A stretch of DNA of 64,000 nucleotides from an uncultured Alistipes sp. (GCA_944320685.1 CALUIK010000003.1:62001-126000); one strand, 5' to 3'; shown: positions 28,284-37,850, numbered from the stretch's first letter. Notes: a model not told the origin generated them from the sequence alone. Numbers and translations are program-made.

Positions 28284-28291
28284 TATCTTTG
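28284..28291 (+). promoter_or_regulatory. -7 element of the TPR/outer-membrane barrel operon
   Basis: TATCTTTG at 28284-28291 matches the consensus. A weak TTGC lies 20 bases upstream. Transcription would start near 28298, 23 bases before the ATG at 28321. Confidence 0.6.
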
Positions 28292-28320
28292 CTCACGCAG
28301 TATAATCCGAAGTGAAACGT

Positions 28321-31308
28321 ATGCATAGAAGAATATTGATATTGGCATTGTCGCTGCTGGCCGCCGGTACGTTCGGGGTGTCGGCGCAGGCTCCGTCGAT
28401 AGACGACGCCATAAAGAGGGGCGTCTCGTTGTACAACTTCGGTCATTGGGCCGAAGCGAGGACCGAGTTCCGGAACGCCCGCGAACAGCTCTCGCCCGTC
28501 AGGGACCGCTTGCGTGTCGAAAAGATAGACTATTATCTGGCGCTGTGCGACATGGAGCTGCGTACGGCCGATGCCGAGGGGCGTATGCGGCGGTTTCTCG
28601 AGTCGTATAACGGATCGTCGTACTCCAACGAGATACAGTTCTCGCTGGGCGCCTACTATTGTGTGATGGAGGATACGGAACGTGCAGGTGAGGAGCTGTC
28701 GAAGGTGCGCTACGAAAGCCTCGCCCCGAAATACAAGGACAAGTATGACCTGCGTATGGGCTACATGGCCTTCATGAAGGGCGACTACGATAATGCCGAA
28801 CTTTACTTCAGCCGTATAGATCCCGCGAGCGACTATGCCGACCATGCGGTATACTACAAATCGTACATGGCCTATTCGCGCGGGGATTTCGATACGGCGC
28901 GCAACGGTTTCAATACCCTGTTCCGCAGTCCGATTTACCGTGACCTGATGCCATTCTACCTTATGCAGATAGACTTCAAGAGCGGCGACTACCGCGCCGT
29001 TGCGGACAAGGGCGAGGAGCTGATGTCGCGCACCACGCCCGAGCAGGCCGTGCAGATACGGCGTATGATGGCCGAGTCGTGGTTCCAGCTCGGGGACTAC
29101 GACAATGCAGTGAAGTATATGAACGCATACAGGGAGTCGGGTGGCGATATGAGGCGCGTGGAGAACTACATTATGGGCTACTCCCTCTATCGCCAGACCT
29201 TTTATTCCGAGGCGGAGGGTTATCTGCGGCAGGCGTGCGGCGCCGACGACATGCTCACGCAGAACGCCTCGTACAACCTTGCGGACTGTTACCTGCGAGC
29301 CGGTGACAAGGAGAATGCCATGCGGTCGTTCGCCATGGCCGCCGCTTCGGCCTATGATGCGGGCATCGCCGAGGATGCGCTGTTCAACTACGGCAAACTG
29401 CAGTACGAGTTGGGCGGCGGCGTCTTCAACGAGGCGATCAACGTCCTCAGCCGGTATGTCGAGATGTATCCCTCGTCGTCGCGTGCGTTGGAGGCGCGGC
29501 GTCTGCTCATAGCGGCCTATTACAACTCGCACAACTATGCCGAGGCATACCATGCCATAAAGAACTTCCCCGATCCCGATGCCGATGCCATGCAGGCGTT
29601 GCAGAAGATCGCCTATTTCAACGGGCTGGAGTCGTATGTGGCGGGCGATCTTGAGGAGGCCGAGAGCTCGCTCCAAGAGTCGCTCGACGTGGGGCTTAAT
29701 GCCAAGTACAACGCCTTGGCGTCATTCTGGCTTGGCGAGATAGCCTATGCCGCTGGCAACACGTCGGCGGCATTGCAGCGTTACCGCAACTTCATGGCAC
29801 GGGCGCCGCGTACGGGAAACGAATATGCCATGGCGCAGTACAATATCGGCTATTGCTATTTCAATAACGACGAATATGCGGCTGCGGGCGAGGCTTTCGA
29901 CACGTTCCTTTCGCTCTACCGGCAGCGCGACTCCTATCGCGCAGACGCTCTGAACCGCCGCGGCGACGTGCACTATGCGTCGCGCGAGTTCGACGAGGCG
30001 GTCAGGTGCTATGACGAGGCTGCGGCGCTGGGTACTTCTGAACGCTATTATTCGCAGTTCCAGCGTGCTGTGACGCTCGGGGCGCAGAACGACGTGCAGC
30101 ACAAGATCGAGAGCCTGCAGCGTATCGTGCAGCAGGATCGCGGCGATTATGTCGATGCCGCCACGTATGAACTCGGCCGTACGTATATCGGTGATGCGCA
30201 GTACGAAGCCGGCGTTAAGGTGCTGGAGCGTTTCGTGGGACAGTATCCCAACTCGCGCTATCATGCGCAGGCGCTGTCGGATCTGGGCCTTGCGTACATG
30301 AATCTGGGCGAGCGGGACAAAGCCTTCAAATATTACGACATGGTGATCAAGTCGGCGCCGCAGTCGGCGCAGTCGAAGAGCGCCATGCAGGGTATACGCG
30401 ACATTTACATAGCGCAGGGCGATGTGGACGCATATTTCGACTATGCACAGAAGACAGGGCTTGAGGGCAACATGAGCGAGATGGCGCGCGACTCGCTCTC
30501 ATATACTGCGGCGCAGAAACTCTATCTCGACAACAAGACTTCCGAGGCTGCAGCGTCGTTCACCTCGTATCTGTCTAATTTCCCGAAGGGGTATTATCGC
30601 AACGACGCGCTCTTCTACCTGAGCGACTGCCATATACGTGACGGCCGTAACGACGAGGCGGTGAAATCGCTCTCGGAGCTGGCGGCGCAGGGGCATACGC
30701 AGTACTCGGAGCGTGTGTTGGACCGTCTCTCGTCGATGTATTACGAGGCAGGGCAGTATGAGCAGGCAGCCGGAGCTTTCCGTTCGCTCTATGACGAAGC
30801 CTCGACGTCGGCCGCCAAGATAAACGCCGCTTCGGGGTATGTGGCCTCGACGCTGAAGTATGCCGATGACAACGGTATCATGGCCATGGCAGATGACGTG
30901 GCGTCTATGGCCGAGGTGAACGATACAGCGCGGCGCAAGGCGCAGTTCGCCAAGGCGCAGGTGTTGCAGCGGCAGGGCCGCAGCGACGATGCGATGGCCA
31001 TATTCGAGAAGCTCTCCACCGAGACAAAGAGTGCCGAGGGCGCCGAGTCGTTCTACCGTTTGATCGAGGCTCAGTATGCGGCCAAGAATTACGACCGTGC
31101 CGAGAAGATGGTCTACGAACTCTCCGACAGCAAGACACCCCAGAACTATTGGCTGGCCAAGGCCTTCATACTTCTGGGCGACATATACATGAGCCGCGGC
31201 GACAGCTTCCAAGCCCGCGCGACGTATCAGAGCGTGGTCGACGGTTACTCGCCCGCGGATGACGGCATCGTCGAGGAGGCCAAGTCGAAAATCTCTAAAA
31301 TCAACTGA
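28321..31308 (+). CDS. large periplasmic tetratricopeptide-repeat protein
   Basis: A 995-residue secreted protein (signal MHRRILILALSLLAAGTFGVSAQ) built almost entirely of TPR-like helical pairs. Recurring motifs include FGHWAEARTEFRNA, GDYDNAELYFSRI, DEYAAAGEAFDTFLSLY, FDEAVRCYDEAAALG, LGLAYMNLGERDKAFKYYD and GDSFQARATYQSVVDGY. There is no enzymatic domain. Such proteins are scaffolds; its coupling (2 bases) to an outer-membrane barrel gene suggests an envelope complex. A GTG at 28312 could be an alternative start adding three residues. Homologues of this size are found through Bacteroidetes, but I know no assigned function. Confidence 0.85.
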   Translation: MHRRILILALSLLAAGTFGVSAQAPSIDDAIKRGVSLYNFGHWAEARTEFRNAREQLSPVRDRLRVEKIDYYLALCDMELRTADAEGRMRRFLESYNGSSYSNEIQFSLGAYYCVMEDTERAGEELSKVRYESLAPKYKDKYDLRMGYMAFMKGDYDNAELYFSRIDPASDYADHAVYYKSYMAYSRGDFDTARNGFNTLFRSPIYRDLMPFYLMQIDFKSGDYRAVADKGEELMSRTTPEQAVQIRRMMAESWFQLGDYDNAVKYMNAYRESGGDMRRVENYIMGYSLYRQTFYSEAEGYLRQACGADDMLTQNASYNLADCYLRAGDKENAMRSFAMAAASAYDAGIAEDALFNYGKLQYELGGGVFNEAINVLSRYVEMYPSSSRALEARRLLIAAYYNSHNYAEAYHAIKNFPDPDADAMQALQKIAYFNGLESYVAGDLEEAESSLQESLDVGLNAKYNALASFWLGEIAYAAGNTSAALQRYRNFMARAPRTGNEYAMAQYNIGYCYFNNDEYAAAGEAFDTFLSLYRQRDSYRADALNRRGDVHYASREFDEAVRCYDEAAALGTSERYYSQFQRAVTLGAQNDVQHKIESLQRIVQQDRGDYVDAATYELGRTYIGDAQYEAGVKVLERFVGQYPNSRYHAQALSDLGLAYMNLGERDKAFKYYDMVIKSAPQSAQSKSAMQGIRDIYIAQGDVDAYFDYAQKTGLEGNMSEMARDSLSYTAAQKLYLDNKTSEAAASFTSYLSNFPKGYYRNDALFYLSDCHIRDGRNDEAVKSLSELAAQGHTQYSERVLDRLSSMYYEAGQYEQAAGAFRSLYDEASTSAAKINAASGYVASTLKYADDNGIMAMADDVASMAEVNDTARRKAQFAKAQVLQRQGRSDDAMAIFEKLSTETKSAEGAESFYRLIEAQYAAKNYDRAEKMVYELSDSKTPQNYWLAKAFILLGDIYMSRGDSFQARATYQSVVDGYSPADDGIVEEAKSKISKIN

Positions 31309-31310
31309 TT

Positions 31311-32966
31311 ATGAAGAGACTGTCATATATAGTACTGATGCTGGCGCTGCCCGTGGCGGCGTCGGCACAGGTGGCCAAGCAGGTGGAGGTGACGAAGGAT
31401 TATGTGCCTATGGTCAAGTCGGCGCAGAAACTCTCGCTTATCCCCGACATGACCGATACGGTCACCATGCAGCCCGACATCGAATACGAAGTTACGCCGC
31501 GTTCGTACCAGACGTCGATGCTGGTGGAGAACTTCCGTCCGGCGACGATCACATATTGGGATTATAACCGTTCGCGCCCGTTCTATGCCAAAGGCGCTTT
31601 CGGCGTGCCTCTGACGAGCGAGGCCGACATTTATGTCTCGACATACAACAAGGACCGCGGCTATGCCATGGCTTACGTCAACCATTGGGGCGATTACCGC
31701 AACCGCCGCAACTATTTGGGAGAGAAGGTCACTTCGGGCGTCTCGGAGATGAGCAACCGCGTGGGCGGCCGTGCTGGCCTCATGGTGCGGCGCCACATGC
31801 TCGAGGTGGACATCTACGGCGACCAGCAACTGCGCCACCGCTATCCTACTACGGGTGAGAAGATACTCTTCGGACGCGTTGCGGGAAAGATACGTTTCGG
31901 TGACGATTTCACCGATTTGAGCCGTTGGAACTTCAACCTCGAGATAGGGGGCGATCTCACCGGCGAGAATTATGTTCCCGAAGGAGCCCTGAAACACAGC
32001 CAGTCGCAGGTCGACGCCCGCTTCGAATTGGGCAAGTTGTTGAACGGGCGTCACATATTCAAGATACATGCCGGATATACGGGTGTCTTCGGTTCGGCAT
32101 CGCTGAACGAGTACCGCGACAATACCCTGATGGCGGGCATGCGTTACGGCATAAGCGGTCGCCGTATGGAGTTCCTTATCGGTGCCGATTACTATTACGA
32201 CGACCTAAGGGGTTCGACCGACAGCCCGCACAAGGTGTTCCCCTACCTGAAGCTGTCGTGGAAGAATACGAGCGAGAAGTTTGTCCCCTATGTTGAGGTC
32301 GACGGCGGTGTGCGGCGCCATGACTACGGGTCGCTTCTGTACGAGAATCCCTATCTGAAACTCCCCGAAAACGGCGAGGCATCGTTTCTTGCCATTCCCA
32401 ACGAATCGGCATATAACGGCCGTGCGGGCTTCGGCGGCAGTTTCGGCAGGGGCGTCTTTGCGTACAACATCTCGGCCGAGCTTTCGCTCAACGACAATCA
32501 CTTCTATTGGTTCTGTTACGACTATGCCGACTATGGCGGTACGAATGCCTATCAGCACAGCCTGCGTATCGACGGTAATTTGAAGTTCCGCCCCGTAGGA
32601 CAGTTCGAGGCGGAGTTCCGCGCCGGAGTATATGCGTGGGAGAACTACGACGGCTTCTACAGCAGCCGTCCAAGCGCCGAACTCGGCGCGGCATTGCGGT
32701 ATCTTGGGCGCAAGATCACGGCAGGCGTGTCATTCGATTATCGCAACCGCATAAAGTGGATGAACATGGATATGGGTACGGGAGCCATAGAACTCTACCG
32801 TACGCCGTCGACATTCTGTCTGAATTTAGACGTCGAGTGGCGCGTGACGGAGCGGTGGGCCCTCTTTGCCGAGGGGCGTAACCTCACGGGCAGCACGGTG
32901 TATGATTGGGCGTATTACTATTACGATACGGCGCAGGGGCTGTTGGGGGTCAAATTCACCTTCTGA
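31311..32966 (+). CDS. outer-membrane beta-barrel protein partner of the TPR protein
   Basis: A 551-residue protein with signal peptide (MKRLSYIVLMLALPVAASAQ). A short N-terminal region (VAKQVEVTKDYVPMV..) resembles the start of proteins often annotated as TonB-dependent receptor-like. The rest alternates aromatic and charged residues in a barrel pattern (AGLMVRRHMLEVDIYG, FNLEIGGDLTG, HIFKIHAGYTGVFG, AELGAALRYLGRKITAGVSFDY) and ends in GVKFTF, a typical barrel-assembly C-terminus with terminal Phe. No plug domain is evident, so it is not a normal TonB receptor. Translation follows the TPR gene by 2 bases. Confidence 0.75.
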   Translation: MKRLSYIVLMLALPVAASAQVAKQVEVTKDYVPMVKSAQKLSLIPDMTDTVTMQPDIEYEVTPRSYQTSMLVENFRPATITYWDYNRSRPFYAKGAFGVPLTSEADIYVSTYNKDRGYAMAYVNHWGDYRNRRNYLGEKVTSGVSEMSNRVGGRAGLMVRRHMLEVDIYGDQQLRHRYPTTGEKILFGRVAGKIRFGDDFTDLSRWNFNLEIGGDLTGENYVPEGALKHSQSQVDARFELGKLLNGRHIFKIHAGYTGVFGSASLNEYRDNTLMAGMRYGISGRRMEFLIGADYYYDDLRGSTDSPHKVFPYLKLSWKNTSEKFVPYVEVDGGVRRHDYGSLLYENPYLKLPENGEASFLAIPNESAYNGRAGFGGSFGRGVFAYNISAELSLNDNHFYWFCYDYADYGGTNAYQHSLRIDGNLKFRPVGQFEAEFRAGVYAWENYDGFYSSRPSAELGAALRYLGRKITAGVSFDYRNRIKWMNMDMGTGAIELYRTPSTFCLNLDVEWRVTERWALFAEGRNLTGSTVYDWAYYYYDTAQGLLGVKFTF

Positions 32967-32988
32967 TGCCTGCGGGCGATGGTTTTGG

Positions 32989-33015
32989 GCGGGAATCCGG
33001 AAATCGGGTTCCCGC
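32989..33015. terminator. terminator between convergent barrel and MATE genes
   Basis: An 11-bp stem with one wobble (32989-32999 with 33005-33015) followed by TCTTTT on the plus strand. Confidence 0.7.
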
Positions 33016-33047
33016 TCTTTTCATGGCGGGTCAATCTGTCGCGACGG

Positions 33048-34376
33048 TTACTCTTCGGACTGCTTTTTGGCTTGGACATAGACCGCGCGCAGGCGGTGCG
33101 ACATGAAGAACTCGAATATCCCGCGCAGTAGCATGAACGACGTGAAGGCGAGCCACAGGGCGTTGTTGCCTATCAGCGGGTGCATGGTATAGAATATTAT
33201 GAAATATGCTGCCGTAGCCAGAAGCATGGAGTCGCGCATGATACGCGATTGCGTGGCCCCGACCATGACGCCGTCCATGATGAAGGGCATGGCCGCCACG
33301 AGCGGTATTGCGATGATCCAGCCTATGTAGCGTCCTGCGTATTCGACTATGAGTGCGGCGTCGGTGGTGGTGTCGTTGATGAACAGGTGGAGCAGGTCTT
33401 GCCACCAGCCTACGTACAGCCCTACGTATAGTATCGCCACGGCCATGCACCACGCCATGCAGCGGCGTACGCAGCGCCGCAGCGAGCGGGGGTCGCGGGC
33501 GCCGATGAAGCGGCCGGTGAGGGCTTCGGCGGCGTAGGCGAAGCCGTCGTTCATGTATGAGAAGAGCGTAAAGAGTTGCAGCAGGATGGTATTCACAGCC
33601 AGCATTACAGGGTCGTCCATACGGGCCGAGGCCGCAGTGAAGAAGGTGTATGCGGCTACGATACAGAGCGTGCGGACGATGATGTCGCGGTTGATGACGA
33701 AGAATTTGCGCATGGCTGCAAGGTCCATCACCTCGCGCCACGATATGGCGGTGAAACGGCGGCGGTAGTGGAGCCATGTTATTATCAGAGTGACGGTCAC
33801 GCCCGACCATTGTGCCGCGACGGAGGCGTAGGCTATGCCGATTATTCCCAAGTCGAAGCCGAAGGCGAACCATACGCTGCAGGCTATGTGTATCACGTTG
33901 ACGGCTATGGCCACTATCATCGGTATTATGGCGTTCTGCATGCCTGTGAGCCAACCGTTGAGGCCGAAGAGCATCACACCTGCGGGGACGGCCCATATGC
34001 GGGCGAAGAAGTAGTCGGCCACCATTTCGTCGCCGTGCATTATTTCGAGTGCGGCCAGACCTATCGGACGCTGGAGTGCCAGCACGCCGAACCCTACCAC
34101 GCACGAGACGAAGGCGGCGCGCGCAAGCATGAGTGTGGCGCCCTTCATGTCGCCTGCGCCGAAAGCCTGTGCCGTGAGTCCGCTGGTGCCCATGCGTATG
34201 AAGCCGCAGTTCCAGTATATGAAGTTGAATATTGAAACGCCTATTGCCAGTGCCCCGATGGTGGAGGCGGAACCTCCCCATCGGCCGGCGATGACGGTAC
34301 CGGCGATACCCATGATGGGGACGGTGATGTTGGATATGATGTTGGGCAGAGCCAAGCGCAGTATTTCACGGTTCAT
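33048..34376 (-). CDS. MATE-family efflux transporter
   Basis: A 442-residue membrane protein with about twelve hydrophobic segments. MATE signatures include IMGIAGTVIAGRWGG near the start, FNFIYWNCGFIRMGTSGLTAQAFGAGD, and the second half with IGWIIAIPLVAAMPFIMDGVMVGATQSRIMRDSMLLA. It belongs to the DinF-like branch. It exports drugs or metabolites with Na+ or H+ antiport; the substrate is unknown. The start MNREILRLALPNIISNITVP is the usual DinF-like N-terminus; the ATG two codons earlier (34382) is possible. The -7 box at 34405-34412 excludes a start at 34418. Confidence 0.9.
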   Translation of the reverse strand: MNREILRLALPNIISNITVPIMGIAGTVIAGRWGGSASTIGALAIGVSIFNFIYWNCGFIRMGTSGLTAQAFGAGDMKGATLMLARAAFVSCVVGFGVLALQRPIGLAALEIMHGDEMVADYFFARIWAVPAGVMLFGLNGWLTGMQNAIIPMIVAIAVNVIHIACSVWFAFGFDLGIIGIAYASVAAQWSGVTVTLIITWLHYRRRFTAISWREVMDLAAMRKFFVINRDIIVRTLCIVAAYTFFTAASARMDDPVMLAVNTILLQLFTLFSYMNDGFAYAAEALTGRFIGARDPRSLRRCVRRCMAWCMAVAILYVGLYVGWWQDLLHLFINDTTTDAALIVEYAGRYIGWIIAIPLVAAMPFIMDGVMVGATQSRIMRDSMLLATAAYFIIFYTMHPLIGNNALWLAFTSFMLLRGIFEFFMSHRLRAVYVQAKKQSEE

Positions 34377-34404
34377 GGACATGGTATTATATCGTAAATC
34401 GCAA

Positions 34405-34412
34405 CAAAGATA
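34405..34412 (-). promoter_or_regulatory. -7 element of the MATE gene
   Basis: The minus strand reads TATCTTTG (34412-34405), about 23-29 bases before the candidate start codons. No -33 match is seen. Confidence 0.55.
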
Positions 34413-34509
34413 CAACATTCCTGCTTACAGGTGCCGCCTGCGGCTGTCGGGAGTGTTTTTTTGCCCGCTTATTCGATATGCAGTATGCTTAACATAAGGA
34501 AATTTGAAT

Positions 34510-34517
34510 TACCTTTG
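34510..34517 (+). promoter_or_regulatory. -7 element of the pseudouridine synthase gene
   Basis: TACCTTTG at 34510-34517. Transcription would start near 34524, so an ATG-less start at 34504 is excluded and 34543 or 34531 are the usable start codons. Confidence 0.6.
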
Positions 34518-34542
34518 CCGCATAAATCTTATGTCTATCGTT

Positions 34543-35775
34543 ATGAGAAACAACAAGCAGGACTCGACCTCGGCGGTATCGCGCTTCGGACGCGACAAAC
34601 GTGTGCGCAATGCTTCGGCCGAGAGTGTCGGCCGCAACCCTCGTCCACGGCGTGAAGCCGACGGCGATGGGTATCCGGAGCGTCAGCATGCCGGCAAACG
34701 CGCATCGTTCAATCCCAATTTTTCGGCCGGCAACCGTCTGCGCGGTGGCGGCGAACAGCATGGCCGCAACTCTTTCCCGGAGGAACGCGGGGAGCGACCT
34801 TCATACGGTCGTCCGTACCGCACGGGCGGACACGAGGTGTATGCGGGCAGGGAGTTCCGCCAGCAAGAGGGGCGCGGCTTTGACCGCAGCGGTGGAGACC
34901 ATCCGGAGCAGGGCCGCAAGCCGTATCGCGGCGGGGGCTCCGGATACGGCAATCGTAACGATAAGGGTCGTGCGGCGGCTGACCGCCGCACAGCCAAACG
35001 TTCGTACCGTGCAGGTGACAAACCCGACCATTATCCGAAATATGCCCCGTCGAAGATGCCGTCGGAGATGCGCTTGAACCGTTTTATTGCGCAGTCGGGT
35101 CTCTGCTCGCGCCGCGAGGCCGACGACTATATACAGGCCGGTCTGGTGACTGTCAACGGTGTGACAGTTACGGAGCTCGGCACGAAGGTGAAGCCTTCGG
35201 ACGAGGTGCGCTTCAACGACGAGCGCATACAGGGCGAGAAGAAGGTATATCTCGTGCTGAACAAGCCCAAGGGCTATGTTACCTCTATGGAGGATCCCCA
35301 TGCCGACAAGACGGTGATGGACCTTGTCAAGAATGCCTGCACGGAACGTATATATCCCGTAGGGCGTCTGGACAAGAACAGCGTCGGGCTGTTGCTCTTC
35401 ACCAATGACGGCGACGTGGCCAGCAGGCTGACGCACCCCTCGCTCGAGAAGAAGAAGATATATCAAGTGACTCTCGACAAACCCCTGACGCGTGCCGATA
35501 TGGAGCGCATAGCCGAGGGCGTTACGCTCGAGGACGGCGAGGTCTATGCCGATGAGATAGCGTATGCGAGCGATAACAAGAAGGAGGTGGGCGTCGAGAT
35601 ACACTCGGGCCGCAACCGTATCGTACGACGTATCTTCGAGCATTTGGGGTATTCGGTGCAAAAACTCGACCGCGTGTATTACGCCGGTATCACAAAGAAG
35701 AACCTCAAGCGCGGCGCATGGCGTTTTCTCACGCGCGAGGAGGTTGAACGCCTCAAGAGCGGCCGTTACGAGTAA
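34543..35775 (+). CDS. RluB-family rRNA pseudouridine synthase with long Arg/Gly-rich leader
   Basis: A 410-residue protein. The C-terminal about 235 residues are a standard RsuA/RluB/RluF pseudouridine synthase: an S4 RNA-binding domain (MRLNRFIAQSGLCSRREADDYI) and a catalytic domain with the active-site Asp at about residue 277 in VGRLDKNSVGLLLFTNDGD. The first about 170 residues are low-complexity and rich in Arg, Gly, Asn, Gln and Tyr (many RGG-like steps such as PYRGGGSGYGNRND). This disordered, RNA-binding-like extension is absent from the E. coli enzymes; similar leaders occur in Bacteroidetes. The target is probably 23S rRNA, unproven. Start chosen by promoter position. Confidence 0.88.
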   Translation: MRNNKQDSTSAVSRFGRDKRVRNASAESVGRNPRPRREADGDGYPERQHAGKRASFNPNFSAGNRLRGGGEQHGRNSFPEERGERPSYGRPYRTGGHEVYAGREFRQQEGRGFDRSGGDHPEQGRKPYRGGGSGYGNRNDKGRAAADRRTAKRSYRAGDKPDHYPKYAPSKMPSEMRLNRFIAQSGLCSRREADDYIQAGLVTVNGVTVTELGTKVKPSDEVRFNDERIQGEKKVYLVLNKPKGYVTSMEDPHADKTVMDLVKNACTERIYPVGRLDKNSVGLLLFTNDGDVASRLTHPSLEKKKIYQVTLDKPLTRADMERIAEGVTLEDGEVYADEIAYASDNKKEVGVEIHSGRNRIVRRIFEHLGYSVQKLDRVYYAGITKKNLKRGAWRFLTREEVERLKSGRYE

Positions 35776-35795
35776 CGGTTGCCGGCAGGAAGGAC

Positions 35796-35834
35796 GAAAG
35801 GGCGGGATTCCATCCGATGGGATCCCGCCCTTTC
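35796..35834. terminator. terminator between convergent rlu and clostripain-like genes
   Basis: A 13-bp GC-rich stem (35796-35808 with 35822-35834) with a partly paired loop; pyrimidine-rich tail with CTTTG on the plus strand and A-rich sequence on the other side. Confidence 0.7.
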
Positions 35835-35856
35835 CCTTTGTCGGGTATATGAGGCA

Positions 35857-37077
35857 TCAATGGGTTGCCTTATACCACTCCGTGAGGGTATATTCGTAGC
35901 CGTATATGTCGGCGGGGGCCGATGTGCTCAACCCCGAATATGTGTCGACTGGGTAGTTGCCCGCAACGCCGTAGTTCGACCAGAACGACGGCAGGGTGTA
36001 TTTGTACGGTACGCATCGCGCCATTTGTGCGGCGAATGATTCCTTTAGCGCGGTGTCGCTGCACGCCTTGTCGACGTAGTCGCCCAGATCGAAAAATATG
36101 TGCTGTATCTGGCCTTCGTATGTCTGCAGCTGATCTTCGTCGACCTCTGTCATGGTTCCGGACATATTGATGCTTTTCATTGCCGCTGCGAGCTGTTCGA
36201 GCTGCGAACAGTCGATGGCGGCCACCGAGCCCGAATATCCGTATGTCGAGCCGTAGTAGTCGTGGAAGGCGCGGCAGACGCCGTCGATGTCGCTGCGGAG
36301 GCCGTTGTCGGCCAGCAGGTACGGCAGCACGTCGTCGTAGGGGAATCCGTCGCCGATAACTTCGCACGGGGCGCCTATGATATAGTCGGCATTGCCGCGC
36401 AGCGTGTAGGCCGACTCGACGTTTGCCATGAAGCATGCGTCGAAGAGTATGTAACGGAACCGCTTGCCCGTAGCTGATAGTGCGTCGGCAATTGTGCCTA
36501 TATCGAAACTGTTGGCGGCCGTGTCGGAGTATATCTCGCCTAAATACCGTGTCACGATGCCGCTCTGCGCCTTTTGCCAATACTTGTCCATTGCAGGCCG
36601 TGCCGTGCGGGGCTGCACCGAGGCTGTCGCCGAGGGCATCTCGGAGGGAATCCAAGCCGTGGCGTGGCCCGCCATCACCAGCCCGTAGCTCTCGGCCGGA
36701 GCCAGACGCATCATCTCCGAGATGAAGAAGGTCATATCCCCGCCGTCGGTTATGGCGGGCATGTCGTATGTGGCGAGGGTCTCCTCCGTACATTTCCCGT
36801 CCTGCCCGCGCAGTTCGACTATGCTGGCGCTTTTGCGGCTGCTGCCCTGATAGAAGCACAGCACGCGGCAGTTGCCGGCATCGCCTCGGGCGACGGCTGA
36901 GGCCGCGGCATCAATGTTGCGGTCGAAATAGTATGATAGCTGCGTCCCCGTGAAGTAGAACATCAGCGTATGCGGTGTCGGGCCGCTTTCCTGAGGCGTG
37001 GACTTGCGGCACGCCGCAGTGAAGATCATTGCGGCGGCCGTAAACAGCAGGACGATATGTCGCAGTGTCGGGCGCAT
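35857..37077 (-). CDS. clostripain-related (C11) cysteine peptidase lipoprotein
   Basis: A 406-residue secreted lipoprotein (signal ending TAAC, Cys23). The C11 catalytic dyad is visible: His138 in YGLVMAGHATAW and Cys215 in RYILFDACFMANVES. This is the caspase-like fold; PmC11 and clostripain cleave after Lys or Arg. The lipid anchor suggests action at the cell envelope or on outer-membrane vesicles; the target is unknown. It is the last gene of a minus-strand run ligA-dapA-DUF4919-C11 with gaps of 11, 30 and 29 bases. Confidence 0.85.
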   Translation of the reverse strand: MRPTLRHIVLLFTAAAMIFTAACRKSTPQESGPTPHTLMFYFTGTQLSYYFDRNIDAAASAVARGDAGNCRVLCFYQGSSRKSASIVELRGQDGKCTEETLATYDMPAITDGGDMTFFISEMMRLAPAESYGLVMAGHATAWIPSEMPSATASVQPRTARPAMDKYWQKAQSGIVTRYLGEIYSDTAANSFDIGTIADALSATGKRFRYILFDACFMANVESAYTLRGNADYIIGAPCEVIGDGFPYDDVLPYLLADNGLRSDIDGVCRAFHDYYGSTYGYSGSVAAIDCSQLEQLAAAMKSINMSGTMTEVDEDQLQTYEGQIQHIFFDLGDYVDKACSDTALKESFAAQMARCVPYKYTLPSFWSNYGVAGNYPVDTYSGLSTSAPADIYGYEYTLTEWYKATH

Positions 37078-37106
37078 GTTGCGGGATGTGGGTTAATGCG
37101 TTGTCG

Positions 37107-37850
37107 TTATTTGTATTCGCGCGGCTTGAGGTTGTTGAACTGCCAAGTGCGCTTTTTCTTGAATGTCACGTCGTCGGGTTTGTTGCGGTATATGCGGCTG
37201 TAATCGAAATAGAAGCCGCGGATCTTCTTGCCGTCGGGGGCCTTGACGGGTTGTATGAGAGGTATGTATTCCACTTCGCGGCTGACGATCTCGGCGCGCT
37301 TGCCCGTGAGGTCCATCGACGCGACCACATCCACCGCGTGCGAGAACATGATTATGTGCATAGGGTATTTCTCGCTGCGACCGTCGCCCGAGGCCTTTAT
37401 CGTCTCGAGTATGCCGTTCAGATGGCGGAAGTATGCCTCCTCTTTCTGCTTGTCGCCCAATGCTCCGTATGCGAAGACCATCATGTTCAGCACCGTGGGA
37501 TTGAAAGGGTCGGCCTTCATCGCCTCATTGCAGATGGATATTACCTGCCTCATCTCCTCGTCGGTGACGGCGTCGGGGTCGAGACCGATTAAAGACTCGT
37601 AGAGCATGTCCACGGCATTGTTCGTCGCCAGGGGTTTGTAGCTCTCCTGATACGTGTAGCCGTAATATAGGTAGTGGTAGTCCTCCTCCGACAGTGTATC
37701 TAGATTGTTGTACCGCATCATGAGCGACGGGTAGTAATACGGCGACGACGAGTCGAGCGTACGGTCGAATATGTCGTCCTCGTCGGGGATCTTCGACCAC
37801 GACAGCGACGGCGCCATCAGCAGAGCCATAAATATGTACAGCAGTTTCAT
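37107..37850 (-). CDS. DUF4919-like secreted protein
   Basis: A 247-residue protein with a signal peptide (MKLLYIFMALLMAPSLSWS). The segment SSPYYYPSLMMRYNNLDTLSEEDYHYLYYGYTYQESYKPL matches my memory of DUF4919 proteins of Bacteroidetes; the rest is a helical region with a TPR-like step (NMMVFAYGALGDKQKEEAYFRHLNGIL) and a Lys-rich C-terminus. Function unknown. Its start codon lies at the base of a 9-bp hairpin that fills the gap after dapA. Confidence 0.7.
   Translation of the reverse strand: MKLLYIFMALLMAPSLSWSKIPDEDDIFDRTLDSSSPYYYPSLMMRYNNLDTLSEEDYHYLYYGYTYQESYKPLATNNAVDMLYESLIGLDPDAVTDEEMRQVISICNEAMKADPFNPTVLNMMVFAYGALGDKQKEEAYFRHLNGILETIKASGDGRSEKYPMHIIMFSHAVDVVASMDLTGKRAEIVSREVEYIPLIQPVKAPDGKKIRGFYFDYSRIYRNKPDDVTFKKKRTWQFNNLKPREYK

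Noticed and set aside
28171..29676. Upstream extension of the OsmC-like gene to a 638-residue frame
   Set aside because: The extra part is antisense to the TPR gene and resembles no protein; the family N-terminus begins at 28170.
31311..32966. Calling the barrel a TonB-dependent receptor
   Set aside because: No plug domain or TonB box is visible and 551 residues is short for that family.
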